Part shown: positions 1 to 10,023 of the stretch, piece after piece
How the letters are laid out: every line of letters starts with the position of its first letter
Position numbering within the stretch: position 1 is the stretch's first letter
Origin: Xestospongia muta
Taxonomy: Eukaryota > Porifera > Demospongiae > Haplosclerida > Petrosiidae
Assembly (NCBI GenBank): GCA_963693285.1
Contig: OY848917.1
Coordinates: 33,615,245-33,679,244 of the forward strand
Direction of reading: 5' to 3'
DNA: 64,000 nucleotides
Position numbers and translations under genes: made by a program
The notes under the pieces: model-generated
Told to the model about the DNA's origin: nothing
The model's input: only the letters and a program-made list of their open reading frames with translations
Database searches by the model: none

Positions 1-660
1 CATAAGAGGTGTGTTAACTGTATTTGATGATCTACTCCTATTTTTACTTTAAAAGCCTATAGGTATTGCTCTTTATGACCCTACTTTAAATACAAAAATA
101 TCAGCAGACACTTCACCTTTTTTGTAGGGACAGTACAAAGCATGGATCTGATTGGAATATTAAACCAATTGTACATGCCTCCATCAAGGATTTCAGTGGA
201 ACCACCTAAGAACCTAAGAGCATCATCATCTGTTTGATGACCAGGTCTCTCAAATAATGCAGAAGTGAGATTTTTTCCCTGAATGACCCCACTTCCAAGT
301 GATCCCCCAATGCCTCAAAAACTATTAAAGTATTTTTGCTCCCTCAACTACTTTGTAACATTACAGAATATTAATATATTATATCTAATTTCTTTTTTTT
401 ACATAGTAATGATGAAGTTGAATGCATGGTCATACAGTGAAGAAAGTACTCTCTAATAAATGTGACTCTTTAATGGCTCTCTAAAATATAGAGCAAACCC
501 CCTTCCATGGTGTGGACTTAATCTAGATGAACTCCTAATATAATATAATAATGCATGAAGCTATCTCAGCCTAGAAGTAATCCTATTTCAAGATGGGACT
601 ACTTCGATGACTTCAAAAGATAGAAAAAAGCAAGCAAATACAGAATTTTGACTGACACCA
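1..660. other. unassigned non-coding stretch
   Basis: AT-rich sequence with stops in all frames and no open frame that resembles a protein. I see no repeat shared with the rest of the window until about 661. Confidence 0.4.
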
Positions 661-1129
661 CAAATTTGCACCATATGAAAGATATCAGGTAATCAGTTTG
701 GATTACCTCAGGTACCAGATAAAAACCCTGACAATGATGATCATGAAGTCTAGATACCAAGGTCCTATATGCTCAATACATCTTCTAGTCATCTTCGTGG
801 TAACTGTAGACATATAAGAGTTAAGACAGATAAGGATGGGGATACTTTTCAATTATGGTGAAACTACATCCCAATGATCCATATGAAATCTCTAATCAAA
901 CTTTAGCTAAAAGTCATAATCCAATCATGACTAGTCTGAAAGTGTTGCTTTTGTTTGATCACCCCACCTTCTGAGAAAAGATGTTTTTAATAGAACAATT
1001 GTACTTTGTACTAGAACAATATCTATATGTCTATATATTAATGCTTTTGGATTAGCAGGATTATTTACTTTCAATCCAATGACCATAACTTCAATGATAG
1101 CCATTTTGTTTGCTAAGTTAATGTTGCTT
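661..1129. repeat. block P, distal upstream module of elongase units
   Basis: This stretch starts near CACAAATTTGCACCATATG and ends at GTTAATGTTGCTTA. It recurs with few changes at 22327-22506 plus 26873-27175 (split by gypsy 2), 50947-51430, 53563-53819 (truncated) and 61327-61800, each time upstream of an elongase copy. No coding potential is visible. It is part of the amplified unit. Confidence 0.75.
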
Positions 1130-1798
1130 AAACGAGCATGTGTCTGTTTTAATGCACTCTACGCCCACTCCTGTTTGCTATAAAAGGGTGGTGGGCTGCC
1201 CGAAAAGAAAGTGACGCCTACTAAGAGTGAGATGGCTGTTACATTCAAATCTAGATGTTGTTCTAGATAGTAGCCATACCAACCTGAACAACCCATGCAA
1301 AAAATCTATAACAGATGTAATAGTTAGCTCTAGGTACAAACACGTGTTATCTCAATTACACAGTTGATAATAATAGGTAACAACTTTTATTGCTGTACTG
1401 CACTTATACATGGCAGAATCAAAGATGGCTGACATAAGACCATAGTTGTCTAAATCAGATTGCCCAGCAGGTGTTAGAACTTTTCTAACATGGTCCAACC
1501 TTCTCTTGAACACATTCTTCCCTCTAGACTGTCAAAGTCGATCACAAGAGAAAGTCTTACACGTTTTCTACTGTTCGCCATTTCACTACAGAAACTTACA
1601 CTTATCCAAAAAACGGGAATATCTACACTGACCATACACATAATATTAAGTAAGCAGCCGTTGTAACAGCTACAGGAAGTGCATATTATTATGTAAACAG
1701 GAAAACAAACACAGTTACCATTTTTTTTGATATTGAAAAGTTTTGCGTGTGCAATTTGTGGGCAACCAAGCCCCCTTTTATACTGCGCATGCTCATTT
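1130..1798. mobile_element. candidate non-autonomous DNA element (MITE-like)
   Basis: Other block P copies run from TTAATGTTGCTTA almost directly into ACAAAAGTTTAAACG; here about 670 bp intervene. The two ends are inverted repeats: AAACGAGCATGTG at the left, and CGCATGCTCATTT at the right, which reads AAATGAGCATGCG on the other strand. Further in, both ends carry TATAAAAGGG in mirrored orientation (1179-1188 and about 1773-1783). No transposase frame is present. A clean target duplication is not visible, and about 14 bp of the target seems lost on the right, so the class is uncertain. Confidence 0.5.
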
Positions 1799-1901
1799 AC
1801 AAAAGTTTAAACGACCCACGCTTGATCTCAAAACGCGAGATGTCACACCAAAAGTGTTGTCAAAGTGTGAATATTAATCTAATTATGCAATAGTTGAATG
1901 T

Positions 1902-1907
1902 TATAAA
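1902..1907 (+). promoter_or_regulatory. TATA box of elongase pseudogene A-1
   Basis: TATAAA within ATGTTATAAAGCC, 47 nt before the ATG. The same box at the same distance is found in the intact copies. Confidence 0.6.
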
Positions 1908-1948
1908 GCCACTCTAACTCTTTCTGCAAATTATTTCAAGTATATACA

Positions 1949-2754
1949 ATGGAGGATTCATCAGCCCACTGCAATATCTACCTTTTTTTGGAACTTTGCA
2001 ATCTAAATTCAACTGTAATGGAGCAATAAAATGGATAAATGATAGTTGGCATGTTCCTGTTGCTTCTATTTGCACTTATTTAGTATTAATATATGTTGGT
2101 CAAAAATGAATGGCTAATAGAAATCCTTATAATCTCAAAAGAGCACTCTTTCTATGGAATGTTGGATTGGCTGTGTTTTCTATATTAGGGACTATAACTT
2201 TACTACCTTCTCTTGTTAAAGCTGTCTTCAAATATGGTATCCCATACACAGTTTGTAAATCGGAAGTCTTATGGAATCCTCATATTAGCATTTGGGGCTT
2301 CTTTTTTGTGCTGTCTAAAATCTTAGAATTTGGTGACACTCCTTTTATAGTTTTACGAAAACGTCGATTGTTATTTCTACATTGGTATCATCATGTGTTA
2401 ACAGTAGTGTTCTCCTGGTACTCTTTTAGTGTGTACATTACTGGTATGCAGCATTGGTTGACTTTTATAAGCTATTTTGTTCATTCTATCATGTATTCTT
2501 ATTATGCTCTTACATCTGGTGGTGTTCATCTTTCTACAACGATTGCATTACTTATAACAATCTTGCAAGTGCTACAGATGTTTATTAGTATTAGTATAGA
2601 CCTTATACTGTATGCATACCACAATCATTTTGATAACTGTGACTATGATGCTGGCATCCTTTGCTTGTCTTTTTTTATGCATTTGTCTTATGCTATTTTA
2701 TTTGTACACTACTTTATTAATCGTTATATTAGGAAAAAAGACAAAAGCCAATAG
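1949..2754 (+). pseudogene. ELOVL6-like elongase pseudogene, subfamily A copy 1
   Basis: Nearly the full elongase is present and follows the intact copy at 8952 closely, but it has two lesions. One T is missing right after the start (ATGGAGGATTCATC instead of ATGGAGGATTTCATC), which shifts the frame. At 2107-2109 a conserved Trp codon (TGG in GQKWMAN) has become TGA. Downstream the frame is open to the normal TAG, with the HWYHH box, the DTPF variant of the DT box shared with the copy at 27331, and the KDKSQ tail. An ATG at 2110 could only give a protein lacking the first 54 residues. TATA box and 3' flank are preserved, so transcription is possible. I call it a recently inactivated pseudogene. 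Confidence 0.9.
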
Positions 2755-3006
2755 CTTTAATAATTTAATTAATTTTCATATATTTAATCATTTATTATTT
2801 TCCATCTTGTGAGGTATAATTATTATTAAGTAATAACTCTTTATTGACTATTGTAGTCTTTGTAGCACAAATCTGATCTTGGTTGCATCTGCATCCTTTA
2901 CCTGCTGTAAGTAATGTAACTGTTACATCAGTACTATTGGTTAAATGAACCAGGCAATTTTTGCGGAGGTATGCAGCGCATTGATATACAGAATCTCGTG
3001 ACTCTG
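2755..3006. other. elongase 3' flank
   Basis: AT-rich 3' region shared by all elongase copies, including TTAATTAATTTTCATATATTTAATCATT and AAGTAATAACTCTTTATTG. No canonical AATAAA polyadenylation signal stands out. Confidence 0.5.
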
Positions 3007-3205
3007 TGTTATATTATTACTTAATAATTTGTGATCAGTATGAATATTTTGAAATGTGATATATAATGTTCTGATTTTGTAATTTGGTCAGTCTTAGTGT
3101 TGCAGTAGTTTAATTTAGTTCTGTAATGCTCTTGAGTTATTTTATGTTCTAATATAATACTCTACGTTTTCTGTCACACCATAGGCTCATAGTCCAGATA
3201 CAGCA
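3007..3205 (+). mobile_element. solo LTR, gypsy 2 family, unit 1
   Basis: Begins TGTTATATTATTAC and ends AGATACAGCA (TG..CA). It matches the 204-bp LTR of gypsy 2 (22507-22710) along its length with scattered changes. The right flank is CACTG and the left flank CTCTG, a decayed form of the CACTG duplication seen clearly at 4734-4738. Confidence 0.85.
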
Positions 3206-3439
3206 CACTGATAATGAACTATATACTTAACTTGTCATTAGTATATTAGTAATGAGACCAGAGTAGTGTTTACTATTCCTCATTGTCTTATCATAATCTC
3301 CATGACAATCTTAATGCACTCCTATTGCCATCAAGCCTGTTTGACACCATTACTTTAGACACTGACTATACTGATCATGATTGAACACTTTGTTTTTAAC
3401 AATTCAACTGTTGTACCAGATGAAACTGAAGCATCGATA
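3206..3439. repeat. conserved spacer between solo LTR and minisatellite
   Basis: Shared spacer starting CACTGATAATG and running through GTCATTAGTATATTAG and CAAGCCTGTTTGACACC to the minisatellite. It recurs after most solo LTRs (about 4943, 21717, 28609, 50387, 52846, 53981, 60790, 63216), and without the LTR before 19760, 43010 and 58770. It holds an imperfect hairpin with arms AATGAGAC and GTCTCAT. Confidence 0.75.
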
Positions 3440-3893
3440 CAGGTGTAACATTTGTTATACCAGTTGCAAATATTGCCTACATTACACTTGCTGCATGTGT
3501 TCCAGCTGTTGCACTCTTTAAAATTATTGCATCTGTTGCAACTATTGCACCTGTTACATTTGTTGCAATAGCTAGATCTGTTGCACCTGTTGCATTTGTT
3601 GCACAGCTAGATCTGTTGCACCTGTTGCATTTGTTGCAACAGCTAGATCTGTTGCACCTGTTGCATTTGTTGCACAGCTAGATCCTTTGCACCTGTTGCA
3701 TTTGTTGCAACAGCTAGATCTGTTGCACCTGTTGCATTTGTTGCAACAGCTAGATCTGTTGCACCTGTTGCATTTGTTGCAACAGCTAGATCTTTGCACC
3801 TGTTACATTTTTTGCAATAGCTAGATCCGTTGCACCTGTTGCATTTGTTGCACAGGTAGATCTATTGCACCTGTTGCATTTTTATTGCACATA
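3440..3893. repeat. TTGCA-rich minisatellite, 36-bp period (array 1)
   Basis: About seven to eight copies of a 36-bp unit built from GTTGCACCTGTTGCATTT plus GTTGCAACAGCTAGATCT, preceded by degenerate TTGCA-rich sequence. Some copies are 34 bp. The 36-bp period is divisible by three, so long shadow frames open on both strands (QQLDLLHLLHLL on +, ATDLAVATNATG on -); these are not regarded as genes. The array runs directly into pseudogene A-2, replacing its 5' part. Confidence 0.9.
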
Positions 3894-4490
3894 TTTCTAT
3901 GGAATGTTGGATTGGCTGTTTTTTCTATATTAGGGACTATAACTTTTTTACCTTCTCTTGTTAAAGCTGTCTTCAAATATGGTATCCCATACACAGTTTG
4001 TAAATCGGAAGTAAATCTTATGGAATCCTCATATTTGCATTTGAGGCTTCTTTTTTGTTCTGTCTAAAATCTTAGAATTATGTGACACACTTTTTATAGT
4101 TTTACGAAAACGTCAATTATTATTTCTACATTGGTATCATCATGTGTTAACAGTAGTGTACTGCTGGTACTGTTTTAGTATGTACATTACCGGTCTGCAA
4201 CATTGAACTATTTTGTTCATTCTATCATGTATTCTTATTATGCTCTTACATCTGGTGGTGCTCATCTTCCTACAACAATTGCATTACTTATAACAATCTT
4301 GCAACTGCTACAGATGTTCATTGCCATTAGTATAGACCTTATATTGTATGCATACCACAATCACTTTGATAACTGTGACTATGATGCTGGCGTCCTTTGC
4401 TTGTCTTTTTTTATGCATTTGTCTTATGCTATTTTATTTGTACACTACTTTATTAATCGTTATATTAGGAAAAAGGACAAAAGCCAATAG
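3894..4490 (+). pseudogene. ELOVL6-like elongase pseudogene, subfamily A copy 2, 5' truncated
   Basis: Homology to the intact elongases begins at the codons for FLWNVGLAVF, about residue 68; the promoter and first quarter are missing and the minisatellite abuts directly. Further lesions: a 4-nt insertion at about 4012-4016, a Trp-to-TGA change at 4042-4044, and a small deletion near 4204-4207 that removes codons before the NYFVHS motif. The part encoding HWYHH survives, and the C-terminal part is open from about 4203 to the TAG at 4488-4490. With no promoter and several breaks, it cannot make an elongase. Confidence 0.92.
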
Positions 4491-4738
4491 CTTTAATTAT
4501 TTTATTAATTTTCATATATTTAATCATTAATTATTTTCCATCTTGTGAGGTATAATTATTATTAAGTAATAACTCTTTATTGACTTTTGTATATAGTTTT
4601 TGTAGCACAAATCTGATCTTGGTTGCATCTGCATCCTGTACCTGCTGTAACTAATGTAACAGTACTATTAGTTAAATGAACCAGTCAATTTTTGCAGAGG
4701 TATGTGTGCATTCACATATGCAGAATCTCATAACACTG

Positions 4739-4942
4739 TGTTATAATATTACTTAATAATTTGTGGTCAGTATGAATATTTTAATTGTGATAAATAATGC
4801 TCTGATTTTGTAATTTTGGTCAGTCTTAGAGTGTTGTAGTAGTTGTCATTTAGTTCTGTAAAGCTCTTGAGTTATTTTATGTGCTAATATAATACTGTAT
4901 ACATTTTCTGTCACATCAACGACTCATAGTCCAGATACAGCA
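4739..4942 (+). mobile_element. solo LTR, gypsy 2 family, unit 2
   Basis: 204 bp, TGTTATAATATTAC to AGATACAGCA, flanked by a perfect 5-bp duplication CACTG (4734-4738 and 4943-4947). The length equals the LTRs of gypsy 2. Only one LTR and no internal sequence, so it is a product of LTR-LTR recombination. Confidence 0.92.
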
Positions 4943-5165
4943 CACTGATAATGAACTATATACATAACTTGTCATTAGTATATTAGTAATGAGACCAGAG
5001 TGGTGTTTATTACTCCTCATTGTCTCATCGTAATCTCCATGACAACCTTAATGCAATCCTATTGCCATCAAGCCTGTTTGACACCATTTCTTTAGACACT
5101 GACTGATCATGATTTAACACTTTGGTTTTAACAGTTCAACTGTTGTACTAGATGAAACTGAAGCA

Positions 5166-5353
5166 TCGATAAAAGTGTTACAATTGTTAGACCAGTTGCC
5201 TACATTACACTTGTTGCATGCGCATCTGTTGCAACTATTGCACCTGTTACATTTGTTGCAGCAGCTAGATTTGTTGCACCTGTTGCATTTGTATTGCACA
5301 TGTTGCACCTGTTACATTTGTTATGGTGTTACATTTGTTGCAGCTGTTAGATC
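5166..5353. repeat. TTGCA-rich minisatellite (array 2)
   Basis: Shorter array of GTTGCACCTGTTGCATTT/GTTACATTTGTTGCAGC variants with one AGCTAGATTTG unit, following the conserved spacer. Confidence 0.85.
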
Positions 5354-5674
5354 TATAATCCACTTGATAGCTAAGTTTAGTAGACTATATCTTGTTATAA
5401 CAACAAACACAATAAGAAAACAGTGATAACTTTAAAAACATAGAGAACTTAAATATAGTGTACAGAACAAAGAACAATAAACTTAGAGCATGGCAACCAG
5501 ACAACAACAAACCAAGTATGAAAAGGACTAAGTAACACTAATTAACACATCCATCTTGTAAAACAATAGACAAAGGTAAGGTCTTAAGTAAACTTAATTG
5601 ATAACTAAATAATTAGTCAAACATATGATATATTAACATCACATACAGGTAAGGTTTGTTATAATACACTTGTT
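5354..5674. repeat. block C, upstream module
   Basis: Sequence from TAATCCACTTGATAGCTAAG to TAATACACTTGTTATAG. It recurs at 20013-20375, 29054-29379, 43286-43640 and 59086-59420. In the last two and at 20.0 kb it lies directly upstream of an elongase promoter; here and at 29.1 kb it leads into a second minisatellite. No coding potential. Confidence 0.75.
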
Positions 5675-6126
5675 ATAGATCTTACACCTGTTGCATTTGT
5701 ATTACACATGTTGCACCTGTTACATTTGTTACATTTGTTGCATTTATTGCACCAGTGGCAACACTTGCACTCATTACAACTGTCATATCAGTTGCGACTA
5801 TTGTATCTGTTACATTTTTGCAGCTGTTAGATATTTTGCACTTGTTACATTTGTTGCAGCTGTTAGATCTGTTGCGTTTGTATTGCACATGTAGCATCGG
5901 TTACATTTTTACAGCTGTTAGATCTTTGCACCTGTTGCATTATTATGGGACATGTTTCTTCTGTTACATTTGTTACTTTTATTATAGTGGTTACATTTGT
6001 TGCAGCTGTTAGATCTGTTGCATTTGTATTGCACATGTTGCAGCTGTTACGTTTGATATACATTTATTATAGTGGCTACATTTGTTGCTTTTGTTGCATT
6101 TACTGCACCAATTGCAACTTTTGCAC
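5675..6126. repeat. TTGCA-rich minisatellite, degenerate (array 3)
   Basis: Diverged array mixing GTTGCA, GTTACATTT and GCAGCTGTTAGATCT motifs without a strict 36-bp period. The same array is seen at 29380-29836, so both belong to one segmental duplication. Confidence 0.8.
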
Positions 6127-6770
6127 GTGCAAAATTTAAAACGTGGCATATAATTAATTAATGTTGATACCTGGGCCCGGCTCATTTGTCGGATTGCTCT
6201 TAGCTGGAGCAATAAGCACTTAATTTGACAATGGGCGTGGTCTTTCATTAATTATTATATGACACTTCATGAATAATAAATATTAATAAACATAATGCAA
6301 ATTATACTATTGCTAGCTAGGACCTGGTAGCCCTTGTCCGAAGACGAGGTAATCCTAGTTGGAACTTCGCTCTCATTTCAAACCAGTCTTACGGGATTCG
6401 ACCTCTGCGGGGAAGTTGAACCGGGCCCACAATATACCAAACCTAGCCACGTTTAATTTAAAGGGAGATTACCAGCCGATTAATAGGCGTGTACGCATGA
6501 ATGTGTGAGATACGCCTCTTGGTTGGCAAGAAAGCACGAGGGAATGGCTAGTTTGAGCCCAGTAAGCACCTACGTTGGTTCCATTTCAAATGTGATGGTC
6601 TCAACCGCAAACCAAAAGGAAAGTGGTTCTGTTCTGAGAAGTTTAGAACAAGTGATATGCAATCAAATGCAAGGAGTTGAGTATTCTAAGAGGCTGGGTG
6701 ATAGGCCTTTTGAAAAACAAATACACAATTCTTCAGAGTGGTCATCAAGAACCTCTTCATTTGACCAATG
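6127..6770. repeat. block R, repeated at 34606-35270
   Basis: Matches 34606-35270 over most of its length (CATTAATTATTATATGACAC, CCTGGTAGCCCTTGTCCG, AAGAAAGCACGAGGGAATGG). On the - strand it carries two RNA polymerase III B-box-like strings, GGTCGAATCCCGT (6404-6392) and GGTTCAACTTCC (6422-6411), with an A-box-like string nearby, so it may include a degenerate tRNA-derived SINE. From about 6673 to 6745 it holds a small + strand scrap of the same transposase found broken on the - strand at 35.3-36.25 kb. Confidence 0.6.
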
Positions 6771-7589
6771 AAGTTGAATTGTGCCATGGGATTTAATAAA
6801 GTCTATAGTTTACTTTAAAAGTATGTATGGTTTGTGTAGTGTACTCTATACTTTAAAGGTTAATATAGTATAATGTTTAATTAATAGGTTTGTAAAAAGT
6901 CATTGAAAGGTTTAGCCATAATATCATTGGCTTTACAAAATATACCAATGTGATGTACAAAATGAACACATTAAACTTGCTTAGTTTTTAAATGATCACT
7001 ACAACAAATTTGACAATATTTGCACATTTTATAGCAACAGCAGATGATAATGATAATGCATTTTACTATCACTAATCACACATCAATATTATAATACTGT
7101 ATAAAGTTCCATTTATACCATGATATGTCCTATCATTGTAAAAAATGATGGTTGATTTAACCATCATTTGATTATACAGGTTGTAATTGCAAACTTATTT
7201 TTGTCAAAAAGTAATCATAATACTGTTTTCATTACTAATGTACTATTGTTTATGTATATTGCAAACTGTTGTTTGATGACTCAGCATTTCTCTTCAATCA
7301 AAGTGAAAAAAGCTTTGTCGTACTGGGTACTTTGCACTCTGATTGACATGTCTGTGAAACTGTAACTGAGTAAGTAATAGTACCATTCAATTGCCAAGCA
7401 AGATTAAGTGCTAGATTCATGAGGAATGTTTTTCTGAGCCTTTACATGACACTTTAAAATGTTTCAATATTTCATATACAAAGTTTATTGTAACTTGAAA
7501 ATGAAGCGTTCTTTGGAAACATCCCGTAGTACAAATATAAATCAATATATTATCTATTAGTAGCAGTTTTTCCAGTGCTTTGAGACGTT
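6771..7589. other. unassigned AT-rich stretch
   Basis: No convincing gene. The only distinct structure is a perfect inverted repeat at 7143-7169, with 11-bp arms AAATGATGGTT/AACCATCATTT and a 5-nt loop. Confidence 0.45.
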
Positions 7590-7803
7590 TCCTGAAAGCA
7601 CTTTGTACTATAAAATTGTTGCTTTTTGTTGTGATAATCAATAATCATTTTATAGTATACTCAGGGTCAAAGGTACTTGGAGAGATTGTTGACTATAAGT
7701 AACAGTATGATATATCTAGACATTGTACACGCATATGGTAGTGGAGGTAATTTTTTGTAATAACTGTTGAAGTGCTATAACTTACTAAGTACGCCTAACA
7801 TCC
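7590..7803. repeat. truncated fragment of the EF-hand unit flank
   Basis: From CAGTGCTTTG to GTACGCCTAACA this matches about 38945-39155 and 54755-54957, including ACTTGGAGAGATTGTTGAC. It breaks off where the pseudogene at 7806 begins. Confidence 0.7.
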
Positions 7804-7805
7804 AG

Positions 7806-8625
7806 TGGGCAAAACCTCCATACTCAGATCGTTTCATCTGGTTCTCTCAAAATATTATAGCAGATCTTCAGGCTTGCTTTACATCTAAGAAAAGCATTCA
7901 AGCAGAAAGAGAGTGTTTATGCACATAATATCATCCTTTGCGAACATCACTAACTTTTCATAATTCCTGGGCCACTTTCCTTCAACAATCAATTTGTACA
8001 AATCCTGCTCCAACATTTTATCAACATGAAATTCAAAATATATTTACAAACCTTGCTAACCAAACCTATTCAACAACAACACATCCAACTTCAAATACTT
8101 CAACTGAAAGCATCACAAACATAGAAGAAAATGCACTTCTGTATGTTGCTGGTTACATATATGTGTGCCAAGAAATCATATCACAACTGAAGAAATGGAA
8201 ACATGAACACAAGGAAATACTTCTTCTTTTTATGTCCAACACCAGTGGGTCTGAAATGGACATAGACAAAGACACAAAAAACCTGGACAAACCTCCTTGA
8301 CAAAGGTGGTCTTTATCATGTAAGTGATATAACGTACGATCTATTTTACCACATGGAGCTTGAGCTGCATAAATACTTCAACCTCAGAGCAAAAGTGATG
8401 GATGCAAATTTAAAACCTTTCATTATTTAAAAAATTTTAGACAATAATGTCCTGCATCAATTACATACACTAACTGAAGATCATGGTGATATCCTAGTCA
8501 TCATTGATGAACTATACATAACTATTATAAGGGAATTCGTTACAGTTCGAGGATTTTCATTTGCTGCCTCTATCGTAGAAGCCTACAAGAAAGTATCGTC
8601 GAAAAATTTACAAAAAAACAAGTAA
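7806..8625 (+). pseudogene. broken gene of unidentified, probably transposon-related family
   Basis: A protein-like reading can be followed from WAKPPYSDRF near 7807 to SSKNLQKNK before TAA at about 8623. It is interrupted by an in-frame TAA at about 7927, a frameshift near 8280 and another TAA near 8428. Recognisable stretches include ENALLYVAGYIY, LLDKGGLYHVSD, and the C-terminal VRGFSFAASIVEAYKK followed by a lysine-rich tail. I do not recognise a named domain. The style suggests a multicopy, mobile-element-associated protein seen in invertebrate genomes, which is inference. The longest piece still open is 7938-8300. No promoter or transposon ends were found. Confidence 0.55.
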
Positions 8626-8790
8626 AACTATCCCAAATTAGCAGTGTATGCAGAGTCGTATTCAACTGACTTTTACCTTATATTGTATGTACTATTTTAT
8701 ATTATCCTGTGTATTTGAATAATTCGGCACAGAGACACCAAGATACTCTTAAAGTAAAAAATTTCTCTCTCTAGTCAATCCATACCTGTA

Positions 8791-8902
8791 TGAATTGAAT
8801 GTTATTCTAATTAGCGCGCATCATTACAGACTCTGCCCTTAATACGTCATCAGTTTCCAATTCCGTTTACTAGTGTATAATATGCATGTTTTAATAGAAT
8901 TT
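8791..8902. repeat. direct repeat, left copy, flanking elongase A-3
   Basis: TGAATTGAATGTTATTCTAA to TTTTAATAGAATTT, with a close copy at 10024-10130. Together they bracket the elongase block 8903-10023. Confidence 0.8.
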
Positions 8903-8904
8903 GT

Positions 8905-8910
8905 TATAAA
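8905..8910 (+). promoter_or_regulatory. TATA box of elongase A-3
   Basis: TATAAA, 47 nt before the ATG. Homology to the other elongase promoters starts only here; everything further upstream is different sequence. Confidence 0.65.
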
Positions 8911-8951
8911 GCCACTCCAAATCTTTCTGCAAATTATTTCAGGTATATACA

Positions 8952-9758
8952 ATGGAGGATTTCATCAGCCCACTGCAATATCTACCTTTTTTTGGAACTT
9001 TGCAATCTAAATTCAACTGTAATGGAGCAATAAAATGGATAAATGATAGTTGGTATGTTCCTGTTGCTTCTATTTGCACTTATTTAGTATTAATATATGT
9101 TGGTCAAAAATGGATGGCTAATAGAAATCCTTATAATCTCAAAAGAGCACTCTTTCTATGGAATGTTGGATTGGCTGTGTTTTCTATATTAGGGACTATA
9201 ACTTTACTACCTTCTATTGTTAAGGCTGTCTTCAAATATGGTATCCCATACACAGTTTGTAAATCGGATGCCTTATGGAATCCTCATATTAGCATTTGGG
9301 GCTTCTTTTTTGTTCTGTCTAAATTCTTAGAATTATGTGACACTCTTTTTATAGTTTTACGGAAAAGACGATTATTATTTCTACATTGGTATCATCATGT
9401 GTTAACAGTAGTGTTCTCCTGGTACACTTTTAGTGTGTACATTACCGGTCTGCAGCATTGGTTGACTTTTATAAACTATTTTGTTCATTCTATCATGTAT
9501 TCTTATTATGCTCTCACATCTGCTGGTGTTCATCTCCCTACAACGATTGCATTACTTATAACAATCTTGCAAGTGCTACAGATGTTCATTGGTATTAGTA
9601 TAGACCTTATGTTGTATGCATACCACAATCACTTTGATAACTGTGACTATGATGCTGGCGTCCTTTGCTTGTCTTTTTTTATGCATTTGTCTTATGCTAT
9701 TTTATTTGTACACTACTTTATTAATCGTTATATTAGGAAAAAGGACAAAAGCCAATAG
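8952..9758 (+). CDS. ELOVL6-like: very-long-chain fatty-acid elongase, ELOVL6-like (subfamily A, copy 3)
   Basis: Intronless 268-residue ELO-family membrane protein, about the usual length of ELOVL3/6. It should catalyse the rate-limiting condensation of malonyl-CoA with a fatty acyl-CoA in the endoplasmic reticulum. Visible family signatures are K124xxE127xxD130T131, the histidine box H145-W-Y-H148-H149, N175xxxH179xxM182Y183xY185Y186, and T204xxQ207xxQ210, set among six to seven hydrophobic segments. The tail KDKSQ fits a KXKXX ER-retrieval signal. The HWYHHVL context and overall length point to the ELOVL6 branch rather than ELOVL4/5 (inference). The start ATG lies in ACAATGG and is shared by all copies. 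Subfamily A marks are RKRRLLF, VYITGLQHW and a Cys before D130. Substrate length cannot be read from sequence. Confidence 0.93.
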   Translation: MEDFISPLQYLPFFGTLQSKFNCNGAIKWINDSWYVPVASICTYLVLIYVGQKWMANRNPYNLKRALFLWNVGLAVFSILGTITLLPSIVKAVFKYGIPYTVCKSDALWNPHISIWGFFFVLSKFLELCDTLFIVLRKRRLLFLHWYHHVLTVVFSWYTFSVYITGLQHWLTFINYFVHSIMYSYYALTSAGVHLPTTIALLITILQVLQMFIGISIDLMLYAYHNHFDNCDYDAGVLCLSFFMHLSYAILFVHYFINRYIRKKDKSQ

Positions 9759-9998
9759 CTTTAATTATTTAATTAATTTTCATATATTTAATCATTAATT
9801 ATTTTCCATCTTGTGAAGTGTAATTATTATTAAGTAATAACTCTTTATTGACTTTTGTAGTCTTTGTAGCACATATCTGATCTTGGTTGCATCTGCATCC
9901 CGTACCTTCTGTAACTAATGTATAACTGCTACATCAGTACCATAGGTTAAATGAACCAGTCAATTTTTGCAGAGGGCATTCAGATACAGAAACCACCT

Positions 9999-10023
9999 TG
10001 TTATAATATTACTTAATAATTTG
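9999..10023 (+). mobile_element. truncated solo LTR start
   Basis: Only the first about 25 bp of the solo LTR (TGTTATAATATTAC onward) remain after this elongase, and then the right direct repeat begins. The truncation point defines the end of the moved elongase block. Confidence 0.7.

Noticed and set aside
1446..1631. 61-codon + strand frame
   Set aside because: It lies inside the candidate MITE and has no protein-like features.
2612..2812. Overlapping 60-66-codon frames at the 3' end of elongase copies (also 4348, 9616, 27995)
   Set aside because: Alternative-frame shadows of the conserved elongase C-terminus.
5691..6139. Cysteine-rich frames (YTCCTCYICYICC type) as a metallothionein-like or toxin-like gene
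   Set aside because: The cysteines come from TGT in the TTGCACCTGTTAC repeat read in one frame; no start, signal peptide or conservation between arrays.
6505..6771. 88-codon + strand frame as a gene
   Set aside because: The second half is a scrap of transposase with an internal deletion. The counterpart at 35081-35302 diverges in frame and ends early.
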